Assembly: GCA_000961725.1 (NCBI GenBank)
Contig: LADS01000053.1
Coordinates: 62,001-126,000, forward strand
Origin: Desulfobulbaceae bacterium BRH_c16a
GTDB lineage: Bacteria > Desulfobacterota > Desulfobulbia > Desulfobulbales > Desulfocapsaceae
Reading direction: 5' to 3'
Length of the DNA: 64,000 bases
The position numbers and the translations under genes were made by a program. The notes beneath the pieces were generated by a model, which had not been told where the DNA came from, ran no database searches, and saw only the letters and a list, made by a program, of their open reading frames with translations. Of the stretch, positions 26,901-35,692 are shown in pieces (within the stretch, counting starts at the first letter, position 1; each line of letters starts with the position of its first letter).

Positions 26901-27677
26901 ATGACGACTGTTACGGTAAAAGACATGCTGCAGGCCGGCGTTCATTTCGGCCATCAGACAAGACGCTGGAATCCCAAAATGAAGTCCTATATTTATGGAC
27001 CACGCAATGGGATATACATTATAAACTTAGACATTACCAAAAGGCTTTTTGAGAAGGCTTGTGAGTTTATAACTGAAGAAGTGAAACGTGGTGGAACGAT
27101 CCTCTTCGTAGGCACTAAGCGTCAGGCTCAGGATATCATTAAAGAAGAAGCAAGACGCTGTGGCATGTATTACGTCGACCACCGCTGGCTCGGCGGGATG
27201 CTTACCAATTTCCAGACGATTAAAAACAGTATCGATAGACTGAAGTTGATTGAATCGATGCAGGCGGACGGATCGATAAACAGATTTCCGAAAAAGGAAA
27301 TTCTGTTGATGGAGAAAGAGCGGATCAAGCTCGAACGGAATGTCGGCGGGATTAAAGACATGCGCAACCTTCCTACGGTTATTTTCGTAGTCGATCCGCG
27401 CAAGGAAGATATCGCTGTAAGTGAAGCAGTAAAACTTGGCGTTCCGGTTGTCGCGATTACCGATACAAACTGTGATCCGGATGGCATCGATTTCCTCATC
27501 CCTGGAAATGATGACGCAATCAGGTCGATTCGTCTTATCAGCTTCCATGTCGCTGAAGCAGTTCTCGCCGGTCAGGCTATGCGTGACGGTGAGGAAGCTT
27601 CCGAAGAAGCTGTCGCTGCAGCTATGGGTGATGCCGGAAGTGAAATGGACAGTGAAGCGGCTGAAACCGATGCTTAA
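26901..27677 (+). CDS. rpsB: 30S ribosomal protein S2
   Basis: S2 is a late-assembly small-subunit protein next to S1. The 258 residues begin MTTVTVKDMLQAGVHFGHQT and include the coiled-coil insertion (ERIKLERNVGGIKDM). The C-terminal 25 residues are acidic and alanine-rich, a tail seen in several relatives. The start is preceded by GGAGA. A terminator separates it from tsf, which is otherwise its usual operon partner. Confidence 0.97.
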   Translation: MTTVTVKDMLQAGVHFGHQTRRWNPKMKSYIYGPRNGIYIINLDITKRLFEKACEFITEEVKRGGTILFVGTKRQAQDIIKEEARRCGMYYVDHRWLGGMLTNFQTIKNSIDRLKLIESMQADGSINRFPKKEILLMEKERIKLERNVGGIKDMRNLPTVIFVVDPRKEDIAVSEAVKLGVPVVAITDTNCDPDGIDFLIPGNDDAIRSIRLISFHVAEAVLAGQAMRDGEEASEEAVAAAMGDAGSEMDSEAAETDA

Positions 27678-27731
27678 TATATCCAGGGCTATGCTTGTTT
27701 AGCTCCGGAATAAGGTCATGTATTAAGAAAG

Positions 27732-27761
27732 AAGGGGCTGTCGCTAGACCGCCCCTTTTTT
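27732..27761 (+). terminator. intrinsic terminator or attenuator between rpsB and tsf
   Basis: AAGGGGC (27732-27738) pairs with GCCCCTT (27751-27757), with three further inner pairs (GTC/GAC), and a run of six T residues follows. It ends 85 bases before tsf, so it may reduce tsf expression relative to rpsB rather than stop transcription completely. Confidence 0.75.
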
Positions 27762-27794
27762 CATATCTAAAACAAAGAGTGTTTTTCAAAGCTG

Positions 27795-27814
27795 TTTTAC
27801 CTCTTGAGGTAAAA
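27795..27814 (+). promoter_or_regulatory. hairpin in the tsf leader
   Basis: TTTTACCT and AGGTAAAA form a perfect 8-bp stem with a four-base loop. The 3' arm AGGT could instead pair with a downstream ACCT (27815-27818), giving two mutually exclusive folds. It lies about 30 bases before the tsf start. Confidence 0.35.
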
Positions 27815-27846
27815 ACCTAAAAATAGAATAATAAAGGAGATTTACC

Positions 27847-28443
27847 ATGGCTATTACAACGAAGATGGTAAAAGATCTGAGGGATAAAACGCAAGCTGGG
27901 ATGATGGATTGCAAAAAAGCCCTTGAAAGTACCGAAGGTGATATGGAAAAGGCCGTTGACCTCCTCAGGCAGAAAGGTCTAGCGGTTGCCGCCAAAAGGG
28001 CCAATCGTGCGACTAGTGAAGGCGTCATAGCAACCTATATCCATGCCGGCGGTAAGCTGGGTGTCATGGTCGAGTTGGGCTGCGAAACTGATTTCGTTGC
28101 CAAGAACGACGATTTCAAGGAATTTGCCCGTGACATAGCAATGCATATTGCTGCAGCTAATCCTATTTCCATCAGCAGAGATGAAGTGCCGGCTCATGTG
28201 ATTGCCCGTGAGAAGGATATCTTTGTTCAACAGGCTTTGGAATCAGGAAAACCGGAAGCAATCGTCGAGAAAATGGTGAGCGGTAAAATAGAAAAGTTCT
28301 TGGCCGAGGTTGCTTTGCTAGAACAGAAGTTTGTTAAGAATCCCGATCTTTCGATCCAGGATCTGTTAAATGCATTGGTCGGCAAGATGGGCGAAAATAT
28401 TTCTGTAAAGAAATTTGCCAGGTTCCAGGTTGGCACAGAGTAA
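27847..28443 (+). CDS. tsf: elongation factor Ts
   Basis: EF-Ts recharges EF-Tu by releasing GDP. The 198-residue protein is the short form with an N-terminal UBA-like domain (AGMMDCKKALEST), the essential TDFVAKNDDF motif near residue 81 and a C-terminal dimerisation region. The gene has a good AAGGAG site and is followed by pyrH and frr, the common order. Confidence 0.97.
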   Translation: MAITTKMVKDLRDKTQAGMMDCKKALESTEGDMEKAVDLLRQKGLAVAAKRANRATSEGVIATYIHAGGKLGVMVELGCETDFVAKNDDFKEFARDIAMHIAAANPISISRDEVPAHVIAREKDIFVQQALESGKPEAIVEKMVSGKIEKFLAEVALLEQKFVKNPDLSIQDLLNALVGKMGENISVKKFARFQVGTE

Positions 28444-28533
28444 TCGACTGCCCCGAACAGGTGATCAAAATACTGGATTTATGATCTATGCAGGTAACCT
28501 GAATCTTTATTACTTTCTGTTGAGGATACGACA

Positions 28534-29253
28534 ATGACTGAAAAGTTAAAGTACAAGAGGATGGTTCTGAAACTCAGCGGTGAAGCGCTTATGGGCGATG
28601 ATTCCTATGGGATAAACACCAAAGTCCTCGAGTTTGTTGCGACAGAAGTAAAGGAAGTAGTTGCGGTTGGTGCAGAATTAGGGCTCGTCATAGGAGCCGG
28701 CAATATTTTCAGGGGAGTTGCCGGGGCCAGCAAAGGGATGGACAGGACAACGGCCGATAACATGGGCATGCTCGCCACTGTCATGAACAGTCTCGCCATG
28801 CAGGATGCTTTGGAACGCATAGGTGTTATCACCCGGGTTATGTCTGCTATTCCCATGCAATCGGTTTCCGAGCCTTACATTCGCCGGAGAGCGACTCGGC
28901 ACCTGGAAAAAGGCCGAGTCGTTATTTTTGCTGCCGGTACAGGCAATCCTTATTTTACAACTGATTCCGCCGGCGTCCTGAGAGCTTTGGAGATCGACGC
29001 AGATGTCGTTATTAAGGCAACGAGGGTTGATGGCGTATACGACCGAGACCCCCTGCTCGATAAAGAAGCGATAAAATTTGACTATCTCACCTACGATGAT
29101 GTCCTGCAAAAGGGTTTACGGGTGATGGACGCCGCCGGCATTGCTCTGGCGAGAGAGGATCATCTTCCCATTATGGTTCTTGATATGGGAGTTTCCGGCA
29201 ATATCAAACGGGCTGCATTAGGAGAGAAGGTGGGCACACTCATTGCCGACTAA
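28534..29253 (+). CDS. pyrH: UMP kinase
   Basis: PyrH phosphorylates UMP to UDP in pyrimidine synthesis and belongs to the amino-acid-kinase fold, unlike eukaryotic UMP kinases. The 239 residues contain KLSGEALMG at the N-terminus, GAGNIFRG in the glycine-rich nucleotide site and TDSAAL-type sequence TDSAGVLRALE in the UMP-binding region. It lies between tsf and frr. Confidence 0.97.
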   Translation: MTEKLKYKRMVLKLSGEALMGDDSYGINTKVLEFVATEVKEVVAVGAELGLVIGAGNIFRGVAGASKGMDRTTADNMGMLATVMNSLAMQDALERIGVITRVMSAIPMQSVSEPYIRRRATRHLEKGRVVIFAAGTGNPYFTTDSAGVLRALEIDADVVIKATRVDGVYDRDPLLDKEAIKFDYLTYDDVLQKGLRVMDAAGIALAREDHLPIMVLDMGVSGNIKRAALGEKVGTLIAD

Positions 29254-29294
29254 GGATGAGATTGAGTAAATATTTCGAGTAGAGGAATGATACC

Positions 29295-29849
29295 ATGAGC
29301 GAAGTGATTTTAGAGATGGCTGAGAAGATGGAGAAAAGCGTCGAATCGTTTAAGAAGGAATTGTCAAAAGTCCGGACGGGCAGGGCTTCCTTGGCTATTC
29401 TCGATGGAATAAACGTCAATGCCTATGGCAGTACCATGCCTCTCAATCAAGTCGGATCACTGACGATTCCCGAGAGCAGGCTCATAGCTATTCAACCTTG
29501 GGATCCTCAAATGCTTCCGGCAATTGAGAAGGCTATACTCAAGTCGGATATCGGTCTCAATCCCATCAGTGACGGCAAGACCATTCGTCTGAACATTCCC
29601 CAGTTGACTGAGGAGCGCCGTAAAGAACTGGTGAAATCAGTGAAAAAAGTCAGTGAAGAATTTCGCGTTGCTATTCGCAATATTCGGCGGGATGCGATTG
29701 AGATCCTGAAGAAACAGAAAAAGGACAAAGAGATTTCAGAAGACGAATTATTCAAGTATCAGGAGGAGGCGCAGAGTGAGACCGATTTGTATATTAAAAA
29801 AATCGATGAAGCAACTGCCTCCAAAGAGAAGGAAGTAATGGAAGTGTAA
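29295..29849 (+). CDS. frr: ribosome recycling factor
   Basis: RRF works with EF-G (fusA in this window) to dissociate ribosomes after termination. The 184 residues begin with a short acidic helix, followed by KVRTGRASLAILDGI and the C-terminal three-helix bundle with IRRDAIEILKKQKKD. It lies downstream of pyrH and is followed by uppS after 79 bases. Confidence 0.97.
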   Translation: MSEVILEMAEKMEKSVESFKKELSKVRTGRASLAILDGINVNAYGSTMPLNQVGSLTIPESRLIAIQPWDPQMLPAIEKAILKSDIGLNPISDGKTIRLNIPQLTEERRKELVKSVKKVSEEFRVAIRNIRRDAIEILKKQKKDKEISEDELFKYQEEAQSETDLYIKKIDEATASKEKEVMEV

Positions 29850-29928
29850 TGTGCTGTCGAAACTCATTCATTCCTGCTTCATTGCCTTTATCCAGCTTCT
29901 GATCTTCTGAATTCCCACGGAATACTAT

Positions 29929-30672
29929 ATGTCTGGTGCCAATATCGATGTATCGCGTCTCCCTCGTCATGTTGCCATTATCATGGATGGTAATGGCAGG
30001 TGGGCCCAGAGTAGAAAAAAACCGCGATTATATGGACATAAAGTCGGGGCTGATTCAGTTCGGGAGATTGTCGAAGCTTGTCGGGAAATTGGTATCAAGT
30101 ATCTTACATTATACGCGTTTTCTTCGGAAAACTGGCAAAGGCCGGCTCAGGAAGTGAGTGGTCTTATGTCGATCTTGAAACGGTATCTCGAGGGCGAACT
30201 TCCCAGAATGCAGAAGAATGACATCAGGTTGATGTCAATCGGTGATCGTCAGCGATTACCGCAAGCGGTGCGTGATGTTCTCATAAACGCAATTGAGGAA
30301 ACATCGTCCAATACCCAACTCACTCTGAATCTGGCTCTCAGCTATGGCGGTCGGGATGAGTTGGTCAGGGCTGTAAGAAAAATAGGTAGACTGTGCCTTG
30401 AAAATAAGCTCGATGTAGACGAGGTATCCGATACTACCATCGCAGAACACCTTGACACGTGTGGAATTCCCGACCCCGATCTTCTCATCAGGACCGGGGG
30501 GGAAGCAAGATTATCTAATTTCCTGCTCTGGCAATTATCCTATGCAGAGATTTACTTTACGGAAACTATGTGGCCGGACTTTCGTAAAGAAATATTTTTA
30601 CAGGCTCTCACGGAGTACCAGGCGCGGGAGAGACGCTTTGGTCGCACCGGAGATCAACTGCATTCAGAGTAG
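29929..30672 (+). CDS. uppS: undecaprenyl diphosphate synthase (cis-prenyltransferase)
   Basis: The enzyme adds isopentenyl units to farnesyl diphosphate to make the C55 lipid carrier for peptidoglycan and O-antigen. The 247 residues contain the catalytic aspartate D20 in IIMDGNGRWAQ, the TLYAFSSENWQRP block and the C-terminal RTGGEARLSNFLLWQ and TMWPDF motifs. It is followed by cdsA after three bases. The isoprenoid supply genes dxr and ispG lie in the same operon-like run. Confidence 0.97.
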   Translation: MSGANIDVSRLPRHVAIIMDGNGRWAQSRKKPRLYGHKVGADSVREIVEACREIGIKYLTLYAFSSENWQRPAQEVSGLMSILKRYLEGELPRMQKNDIRLMSIGDRQRLPQAVRDVLINAIEETSSNTQLTLNLALSYGGRDELVRAVRKIGRLCLENKLDVDEVSDTTIAEHLDTCGIPDPDLLIRTGGEARLSNFLLWQLSYAEIYFTETMWPDFRKEIFLQALTEYQARERRFGRTGDQLHSE

Positions 30673-30675
30673 ATA

Positions 30676-31479
30676 ATGAAACGTGTTGTTCCCGGGGTAC
30701 TGATTGCTGGCTTCTGGTTCCTGCTCCTGCTGGAAGGGTCTGCGCGGCTCTTCTGCCTGGTCGCAGTAGTGATCGTATTGGTGGCCGCAGATGAATATCT
30801 GAAGATGGCCGATGTTCGGAGGCTTTCGTTCTTTGAGCGGTGGATACTCAGCATAAGTCTTGCGGCACCGGTAGCTTTTGCCTGCATATATCCTCAGCTA
30901 GCTGTTTTGCCTCCCGCCCTGCTCTTCTCGTTTCTCGCTCTGACCTGTTACTTTCTTTACCGCTACCGAAATATACCTGACAGCTATGCCCTCTTTTGTC
31001 GCCTGGTGTTCGGATTATTTTATATCGGATTCCTTGGCGCCCATTTGGTCCTGCTGCGGTTTGTCCCGGATGGGGGCAGTTGGCTGATCATCGGCACCGC
31101 TATCACCGCATGTTCCGACACCGGGGCGTATTTCGTCGGCCGCAGCGTTGGAAAGAATAAGTTATGCCCCAATATCAGCCCAAACAAAACGATCGAGGGA
31201 GCGATCGGCGGAATTGTCGCCGGTGTTATGGCAGCCGCCGGATTTGCGCTGATTTTGCATCCTCCCTTCACCTGGACATTTCTCTTGATTGCCGCTGTCT
31301 TCTTGTCGCTTGTTGGAATAATCGGCGATCTGACCGAATCGATTATCAAACGCGGCACGGGGACCAAGGATTCCGGCACGCTTCTGGCCGGCCATGGCGG
31401 TATCCTCGACCGTGCCGATTCACTTCTGTTCGTGGGACCGGTTCTCTACTATCTTCTCCTCCTGCCTGTTCTGCTATGA
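30676..31479 (+). CDS. cdsA: phosphatidate cytidylyltransferase
   Basis: CdsA makes CDP-diacylglycerol, the branch point of phospholipid synthesis, in the inner membrane. The 267 residues are mostly hydrophobic with about seven or eight membrane segments. The family signature is visible as ACSDTGAYFVGRSVGKNK, then NKTIEGAIGG and the C-terminal GDLTESIIKRGTGTKDSG with GGILDRADSLLF. The stop overlaps the dxr start (ATGA), so the pair is coupled. Confidence 0.96.
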   Translation: MKRVVPGVLIAGFWFLLLLEGSARLFCLVAVVIVLVAADEYLKMADVRRLSFFERWILSISLAAPVAFACIYPQLAVLPPALLFSFLALTCYFLYRYRNIPDSYALFCRLVFGLFYIGFLGAHLVLLRFVPDGGSWLIIGTAITACSDTGAYFVGRSVGKNKLCPNISPNKTIEGAIGGIVAGVMAAAGFALILHPPFTWTFLLIAAVFLSLVGIIGDLTESIIKRGTGTKDSGTLLAGHGGILDRADSLLFVGPVLYYLLLLPVLL

Positions 31480-32639
31480 AGTACATTGCCTTACTTGGTT
31501 CCACCGGTTCCATTGGCGTGAACGTTCTTGAGGTTGTCAGACAGTTTCCTGAGCGCTATAAGATTGTCGCAATGGCCGCCGGCACAAATATGCACAGCCT
31601 CTCTCGTCAGGTCAGGGAATTTCAGCCCGATCTTGTATCGGTACTGGACGAACAGCGGGCCAAAGAACTGGCGCTCTTACTCCCGGATGGCTACCGCACG
31701 AAAATCGTTTCCGGCGTTGAGGGCAACAAATCGGTGGCATCCTTTCCGACTGCAGAGATAACGATCTCGGCGGTGGTCGGGGCCGCGGGGTTGTTGCCGA
31801 CTCTTGCCGCAATCGATGCAGGCAAGGATATTGGTCTTGCCAACAAGGAAACTCTGGTGATGGCGGGGAAAATCGTTATGTCCGCCGTACGGGATAAAGG
31901 CGTTCGCTTATTGCCGGTCGATTCGGAACATTCGGCAATTTTTCAAGCGCTGGAAGCTGGACGAAAGAAAGATCTCAAAAAAATCATCCTCACCGCCTCC
32001 GGTGGGCCATTTCGTGGCATGACTGTGGATCAGCTCAGGCTGGTTACCAAAGAACAGGCCCTCAAACATCCCAACTGGAGCATGGGGCCGAAAATTTCCA
32101 TCGACTCGGCGACTCTCATGAACAAGGGACTGGAGGTTATTGAGGCAAGATGGCTTTTCGATGTTGCCCCCGATGCCATTGAAGTGGTTGTCCACCCTCA
32201 GTCGATTGTCCACTCCCTGGTAGAGTATCAGGATGGTTCGGTGCTGGCGCAATTGGGGATTCCCGACATGCGTATTCCGATAGCCTATGCCCTGTCGTAT
32301 CCGGAACGGCTCCCCCTGCAGCTGCGACCTCTGCAGCTCTCCCAGTGTGCCAGTCTTGAATTCCTCGAGCCCGACTACCAATGCTTTCCGGCATTGCAGC
32401 TTGCTTTTGAAGCTCTGAGCCGGGGAGGGGTCATTCCGGCAGTCCTGAATGCAGCGAACGAAGTTGCTGTAGCCGCTTTTCTTGAGTCGCGCATCGGTTT
32501 TCCGCAAATTGCTGAGACAGTTTCCCGAACAATGGATATTGTAGAGCAAGGAAGTGAAGAAAGTCTCGAAGATATCCTGCATGCCGATGCTGCTGCCCGA
32601 AAGGCAGCGAGCGCCTTTATTCTGAAAGGGCTGCGGTAA
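31476..32639 (+). CDS. dxr: 1-deoxy-D-xylulose 5-phosphate reductoisomerase
   Basis: Dxr catalyses the first committed step of the non-mevalonate isoprenoid pathway, using NADPH. The ATG at 31476 is the correct start because it gives the conserved NADPH-binding N-terminus MKYIALLGSTGSIG; a longer open frame upstream lies inside cdsA and is not coding. The product has 387 residues, with LLPVDSEHSAIFQ and SGGPFRG in the catalytic region. ispG, a later enzyme of the same pathway, is three genes downstream. Confidence 0.97.
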   Translation: MKYIALLGSTGSIGVNVLEVVRQFPERYKIVAMAAGTNMHSLSRQVREFQPDLVSVLDEQRAKELALLLPDGYRTKIVSGVEGNKSVASFPTAEITISAVVGAAGLLPTLAAIDAGKDIGLANKETLVMAGKIVMSAVRDKGVRLLPVDSEHSAIFQALEAGRKKDLKKIILTASGGPFRGMTVDQLRLVTKEQALKHPNWSMGPKISIDSATLMNKGLEVIEARWLFDVAPDAIEVVVHPQSIVHSLVEYQDGSVLAQLGIPDMRIPIAYALSYPERLPLQLRPLQLSQCASLEFLEPDYQCFPALQLAFEALSRGGVIPAVLNAANEVAVAAFLESRIGFPQIAETVSRTMDIVEQGSEESLEDILHADAAARKAASAFILKGLR

Positions 32640-32693
32640 GATTAATTTAACTGCGTGATGGAGATTCGCCTTCTCCACCTGTGTTTTTCCACT

Positions 32694-33767
32694 ATGACTA
32701 CACTCTTTTCGTTCATACTCGTTCTTGGCATGCTTATTTTCGTCCATGAACTCGGCCATTTTCTCTTCGCCAAACTCTTTGGCGTCCGGGTCCTGAAATT
32801 TTCGCTGGGTTTTGGACCAAAGCTTGTCGGCAGATTTTACGGGGAAACCGAATATGTCATTTCCGCCTTTCCGCTTGGCGGCTTCGTCAAGATGTTCGGC
32901 GAAAATCCCGATGAACAGCAGATCAGCGATGCAGACAAGAAGGTGTCGTTTGCCCACAAGCCGGTATGGCAACGTTTTTTTATTGTTCTTGCCGGGCCCC
33001 TTTTCAACCTGTTGTTTGCAGTGCTGCTGTTTTTTCTGGTTTTTTCCTTTGTTGGTATTCCCACCCCGGTCGATACCACCCGTATCGGCAAAGTAAATGA
33101 GAATTCTCCGGCGGCGCAGGCGGGCTTGCAAAATGACGATGAAATCCTGCGGATCAATGGCCGGGAAACGCAGAGTTGGCAAGATGTCCTCGAAGGTGTC
33201 AAAAGCAGCGCCGGCTCTCCCCTGTCGATTGTCGTTCAGCGTGGGGAAGAGAGTCTTACTTTTGAAGTTGTTCCGGCTATTGACGCCGTGAAAAATGTGT
33301 TCGGCGAAGAAGTCGAACAACGTTACATGATAGGGATCATGAAGGCTGATGAACTTATCTGGGAATCGAGCAGCTTCATCGCTTCCCTTGAAAATGCCTG
33401 CCTGCAGACCTGGATGTATATCAGTCTCACGGCCATGGGTTTTTGGAAGATCATTCAGCAGGTGGTCCCTGCCTCGGAAATCGGCGGACCTATTCTTATT
33501 GCCCAGATCGCCGGCGAGCAGATGAAGGCCGGATGGTTAAATCTGATCTATTTCATGTCGCTGCTCAGTGTTAACCTCGGGATTCTCAATCTTCTGCCGA
33601 TCCCGGTACTCGATGGCGGCCATCTGGTCTTTCTCACCATTGAAGGGCTACGGCGCAAACCTCTGAACGAGAAAGCCCAGATAGTCGCTCAGCAGGTGGG
33701 GATCGGTCTTCTTGCAACTCTTATGATCTTCGTCTTTTACAATGATATAGTCAGGCTGTTGCATTGA
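32694..33767 (+). CDS. rseP: RIP metalloprotease RseP (site-2 protease family)
   Basis: This inner-membrane zinc protease cleaves transmembrane substrates such as anti-sigma factors. The chosen ATG gives 357 residues starting MTTLFSFILVLG. The zinc motif HELGH is at residues 18-22 and the second active-site motif PIPVLDGGHL near 302-311. A single PDZ domain lies between about residues 110 and 190, whereas the E. coli protein has two. In-frame starts at 32655 and 32658 would add 12-13 residues; no start has a clear ribosome-binding site. It overlaps tsaB by one base. Confidence 0.93.
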   Translation: MTTLFSFILVLGMLIFVHELGHFLFAKLFGVRVLKFSLGFGPKLVGRFYGETEYVISAFPLGGFVKMFGENPDEQQISDADKKVSFAHKPVWQRFFIVLAGPLFNLLFAVLLFFLVFSFVGIPTPVDTTRIGKVNENSPAAQAGLQNDDEILRINGRETQSWQDVLEGVKSSAGSPLSIVVQRGEESLTFEVVPAIDAVKNVFGEEVEQRYMIGIMKADELIWESSSFIASLENACLQTWMYISLTAMGFWKIIQQVVPASEIGGPILIAQIAGEQMKAGWLNLIYFMSLLSVNLGILNLLPIPVLDGGHLVFLTIEGLRRKPLNEKAQIVAQQVGIGLLATLMIFVFYNDIVRLLH

Positions 33768-34519
33768 TGGATCGAAAGACCCCGCTCATTTTATCGCTCG
33801 ATACGGCAACACCCTGCAGTTCCGTGGCCCTCACCGCCGGGACCCGGCAAGAAGGAAAGGTCGTCGCGGCATTCAGTCTTACAGGCAAAGTGACCCACTC
33901 AAGAAGACTGCTGTCGATCATCGATCTTTTGATGAGTGAGACCGTAACTTCCTGGCAGGCAATCGACGGCATCGCGATATCCATCGGTCCGGGCAGTTTC
34001 ACCGGTCTTCGGATCGGGCTGGCAACCGCCAAGGGTCTAGCGGCTGCAGCCGGAAAACCTCTCGTAGGCATTTCCACGCTGGACGCCCTTGCTTGTAAAT
34101 GCATTACGGATAAGCTTGTCTGTGCGGTGCTCGATGCCCGGAAAAAGGAAGTCTACACCGCCTTTTACCAAGGCAGCAATAAAGGGTTAGTCGAAAGGGT
34201 CAGTGACATGGCTGTCCTTTATCCGGAAGATCTGGCGGCACTTGTGACCGAACCGGTTGTCATGGTGGGTGATGGGGCTATGGTCTATAATGAGGTCTTC
34301 CGGTCTCTCCTCGGCGAGCTGTTGACGATTGTTCCGGCGCAACTCCATGAGCCTTCGGCGGCCTCGCTGGGCCTGCTTGCCGGAGAGAAGCTGGTCAGGG
34401 GGGAGGTACTTGATCTGGCAGACGGTGTCCCGGTATACATCAGAAGTTCTGATGCCGAACTCAATTTAGTGAAGAAAAAAAATCCGATCACGGTTCAGGG
34501 GCAGGAAATACACAAATGA
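33767..34519 (+). CDS. tsaB: tRNA threonylcarbamoyladenosine synthesis protein TsaB
   Basis: TsaB is the partner of TsaD in making the t6A modification of ANN-decoding tRNAs. The 250 residues contain ILSLDTATPCSSVAL at the N-terminus and SIGPGSFTGLRIGLATAKGL, the ASKHA-fold signatures of the family. The ATG overlaps the rseP stop by one base, and its own stop overlaps the ispG start (ATGA), so it is embedded in a coupled run. Confidence 0.95.
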   Translation: MDRKTPLILSLDTATPCSSVALTAGTRQEGKVVAAFSLTGKVTHSRRLLSIIDLLMSETVTSWQAIDGIAISIGPGSFTGLRIGLATAKGLAAAAGKPLVGISTLDALACKCITDKLVCAVLDARKKEVYTAFYQGSNKGLVERVSDMAVLYPEDLAALVTEPVVMVGDGAMVYNEVFRSLLGELLTIVPAQLHEPSAASLGLLAGEKLVRGEVLDLADGVPVYIRSSDAELNLVKKKNPITVQGQEIHK

Positions 34520-35616
34520 TTGTCAGGCGTGCAACGCGGCAGATCGCTGTCGGCAAGGTTACGATAGGCGGCGACAGTCCCATATCGGTCCAGTCAATGA
34601 CCAATACCGATACCAGGGATGTAGCGCAAACCGTCGCCCAGATTCACCGGCTCGAGGCGGCAGGGTGCGAAATTGTCCGTGTTGCGGTACTGGATAATGA
34701 AGCAGCTGAAGCGATCCGGAAGATTCAGGAACAAATCACCATTCCGCTGATTGGCGATATTCATTTCGATCACCGGCTAGCCATCGCTGCCATGGAAAAC
34801 GGTGTCGATGGCATTCGGATCAACCCCGGCAATCTTGGCGGCAAGGAGAAGATCGCCCAGGTCGTAGCTGCGGCAAAACTTCATCGGGTGCCGATTCGGG
34901 TCGGCGTCAACAGCGGCTCGATTGAAAAGGATCTGCTGAAAACCTATGGATACCCCACAGCCGAAAATACCGAAGCCTTGACCGAGAGTGCCATGCGCAA
35001 TGTCAGACTACTTGAAAATCATGGTTTCCACGAGATCAAAATCTCGATCAAGTCGTCTGACGTGCTGACCACTATACACGGTTACCGGAAGCTTTCGGCG
35101 ATTACCGATTATCCTTTACACCTCGGGGTGACGGAGGCAGGCGGGTTGATTGCCGGAACGGTCAAGTCGAGTGTTGCCTTAGGCATCCTGCTGGGCCAGG
35201 GCATCGGCGATACTTTTCGTATCTCCCTGACCCGGGATCCGGTGGAAGAGGTCAGGGTCGGTTTCGAACTCCTGCGGTCTCTTAAAATTCGTGAGCGCGG
35301 GCCGGAGCTTATTTCCTGTCCGACCTGCGGCCGAACCCGGATTGACCTGTTTGGTCTCGCGGAAGAGGTCGAACGGTATGTGCAGACTATGGTAAGCCCC
35401 TTGAAGGTAGCGGTCATGGGCTGTGTCGTCAACGGTCCCGGTGAAGCCAGGCAGGCCGATATCGGTGTGGCCGGTGGAAATGGAGTGGGCATCATCTTCA
35501 AGAAAGGTGAAATCTGGAAAAAAGTCAAAGAAGAAGAGCTCATGGAAGTTTTTATGGCAGAGCTGAAAAAGATGGAAGAAGAGGGGCAAAAAAGGCAGAA
35601 TTCTGCTAAAAAGTAA
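34516..35616 (+). CDS. ispG: 4-hydroxy-3-methylbut-2-enyl diphosphate synthase
   Basis: IspG (GcpE) converts the cyclic diphosphate MEcPP to HMBPP in the non-mevalonate pathway with a [4Fe-4S] cluster. The 366 residues contain the TIM-barrel N-terminal part (VQSMTNTDTRDV) and the cluster ligands C268, C271 and C303 in SCPTCGRTR and MGCVVNGPGEA, with the ligand glutamate E310. This is the short, two-domain bacterial form. It follows tsaB with a four-base overlap and precedes proS. Confidence 0.97.
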   Translation: MIVRRATRQIAVGKVTIGGDSPISVQSMTNTDTRDVAQTVAQIHRLEAAGCEIVRVAVLDNEAAEAIRKIQEQITIPLIGDIHFDHRLAIAAMENGVDGIRINPGNLGGKEKIAQVVAAAKLHRVPIRVGVNSGSIEKDLLKTYGYPTAENTEALTESAMRNVRLLENHGFHEIKISIKSSDVLTTIHGYRKLSAITDYPLHLGVTEAGGLIAGTVKSSVALGILLGQGIGDTFRISLTRDPVEEVRVGFELLRSLKIRERGPELISCPTCGRTRIDLFGLAEEVERYVQTMVSPLKVAVMGCVVNGPGEARQADIGVAGGNGVGIIFKKGEIWKKVKEEELMEVFMAELKKMEEEGQKRQNSAKK

Positions 35617-35692
35617 CCAGTATCCTCCTTTAAGCCCCGGCCGTGTGAAAGAAGTTGTAATTTAAGATCAATCGAAAACGGAAAAGAACACT

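Noticed and set aside
31164..31475. N-terminal extension of dxr
   Set aside because: The extension lies inside cdsA in another frame, and the conserved Dxr N-terminus begins at 31476.
31908..33320. 470-residue open frame antisense to dxr and rseP
   Set aside because: Two well-conserved genes occupy the opposite strand; the frame crosses both and has no family features.
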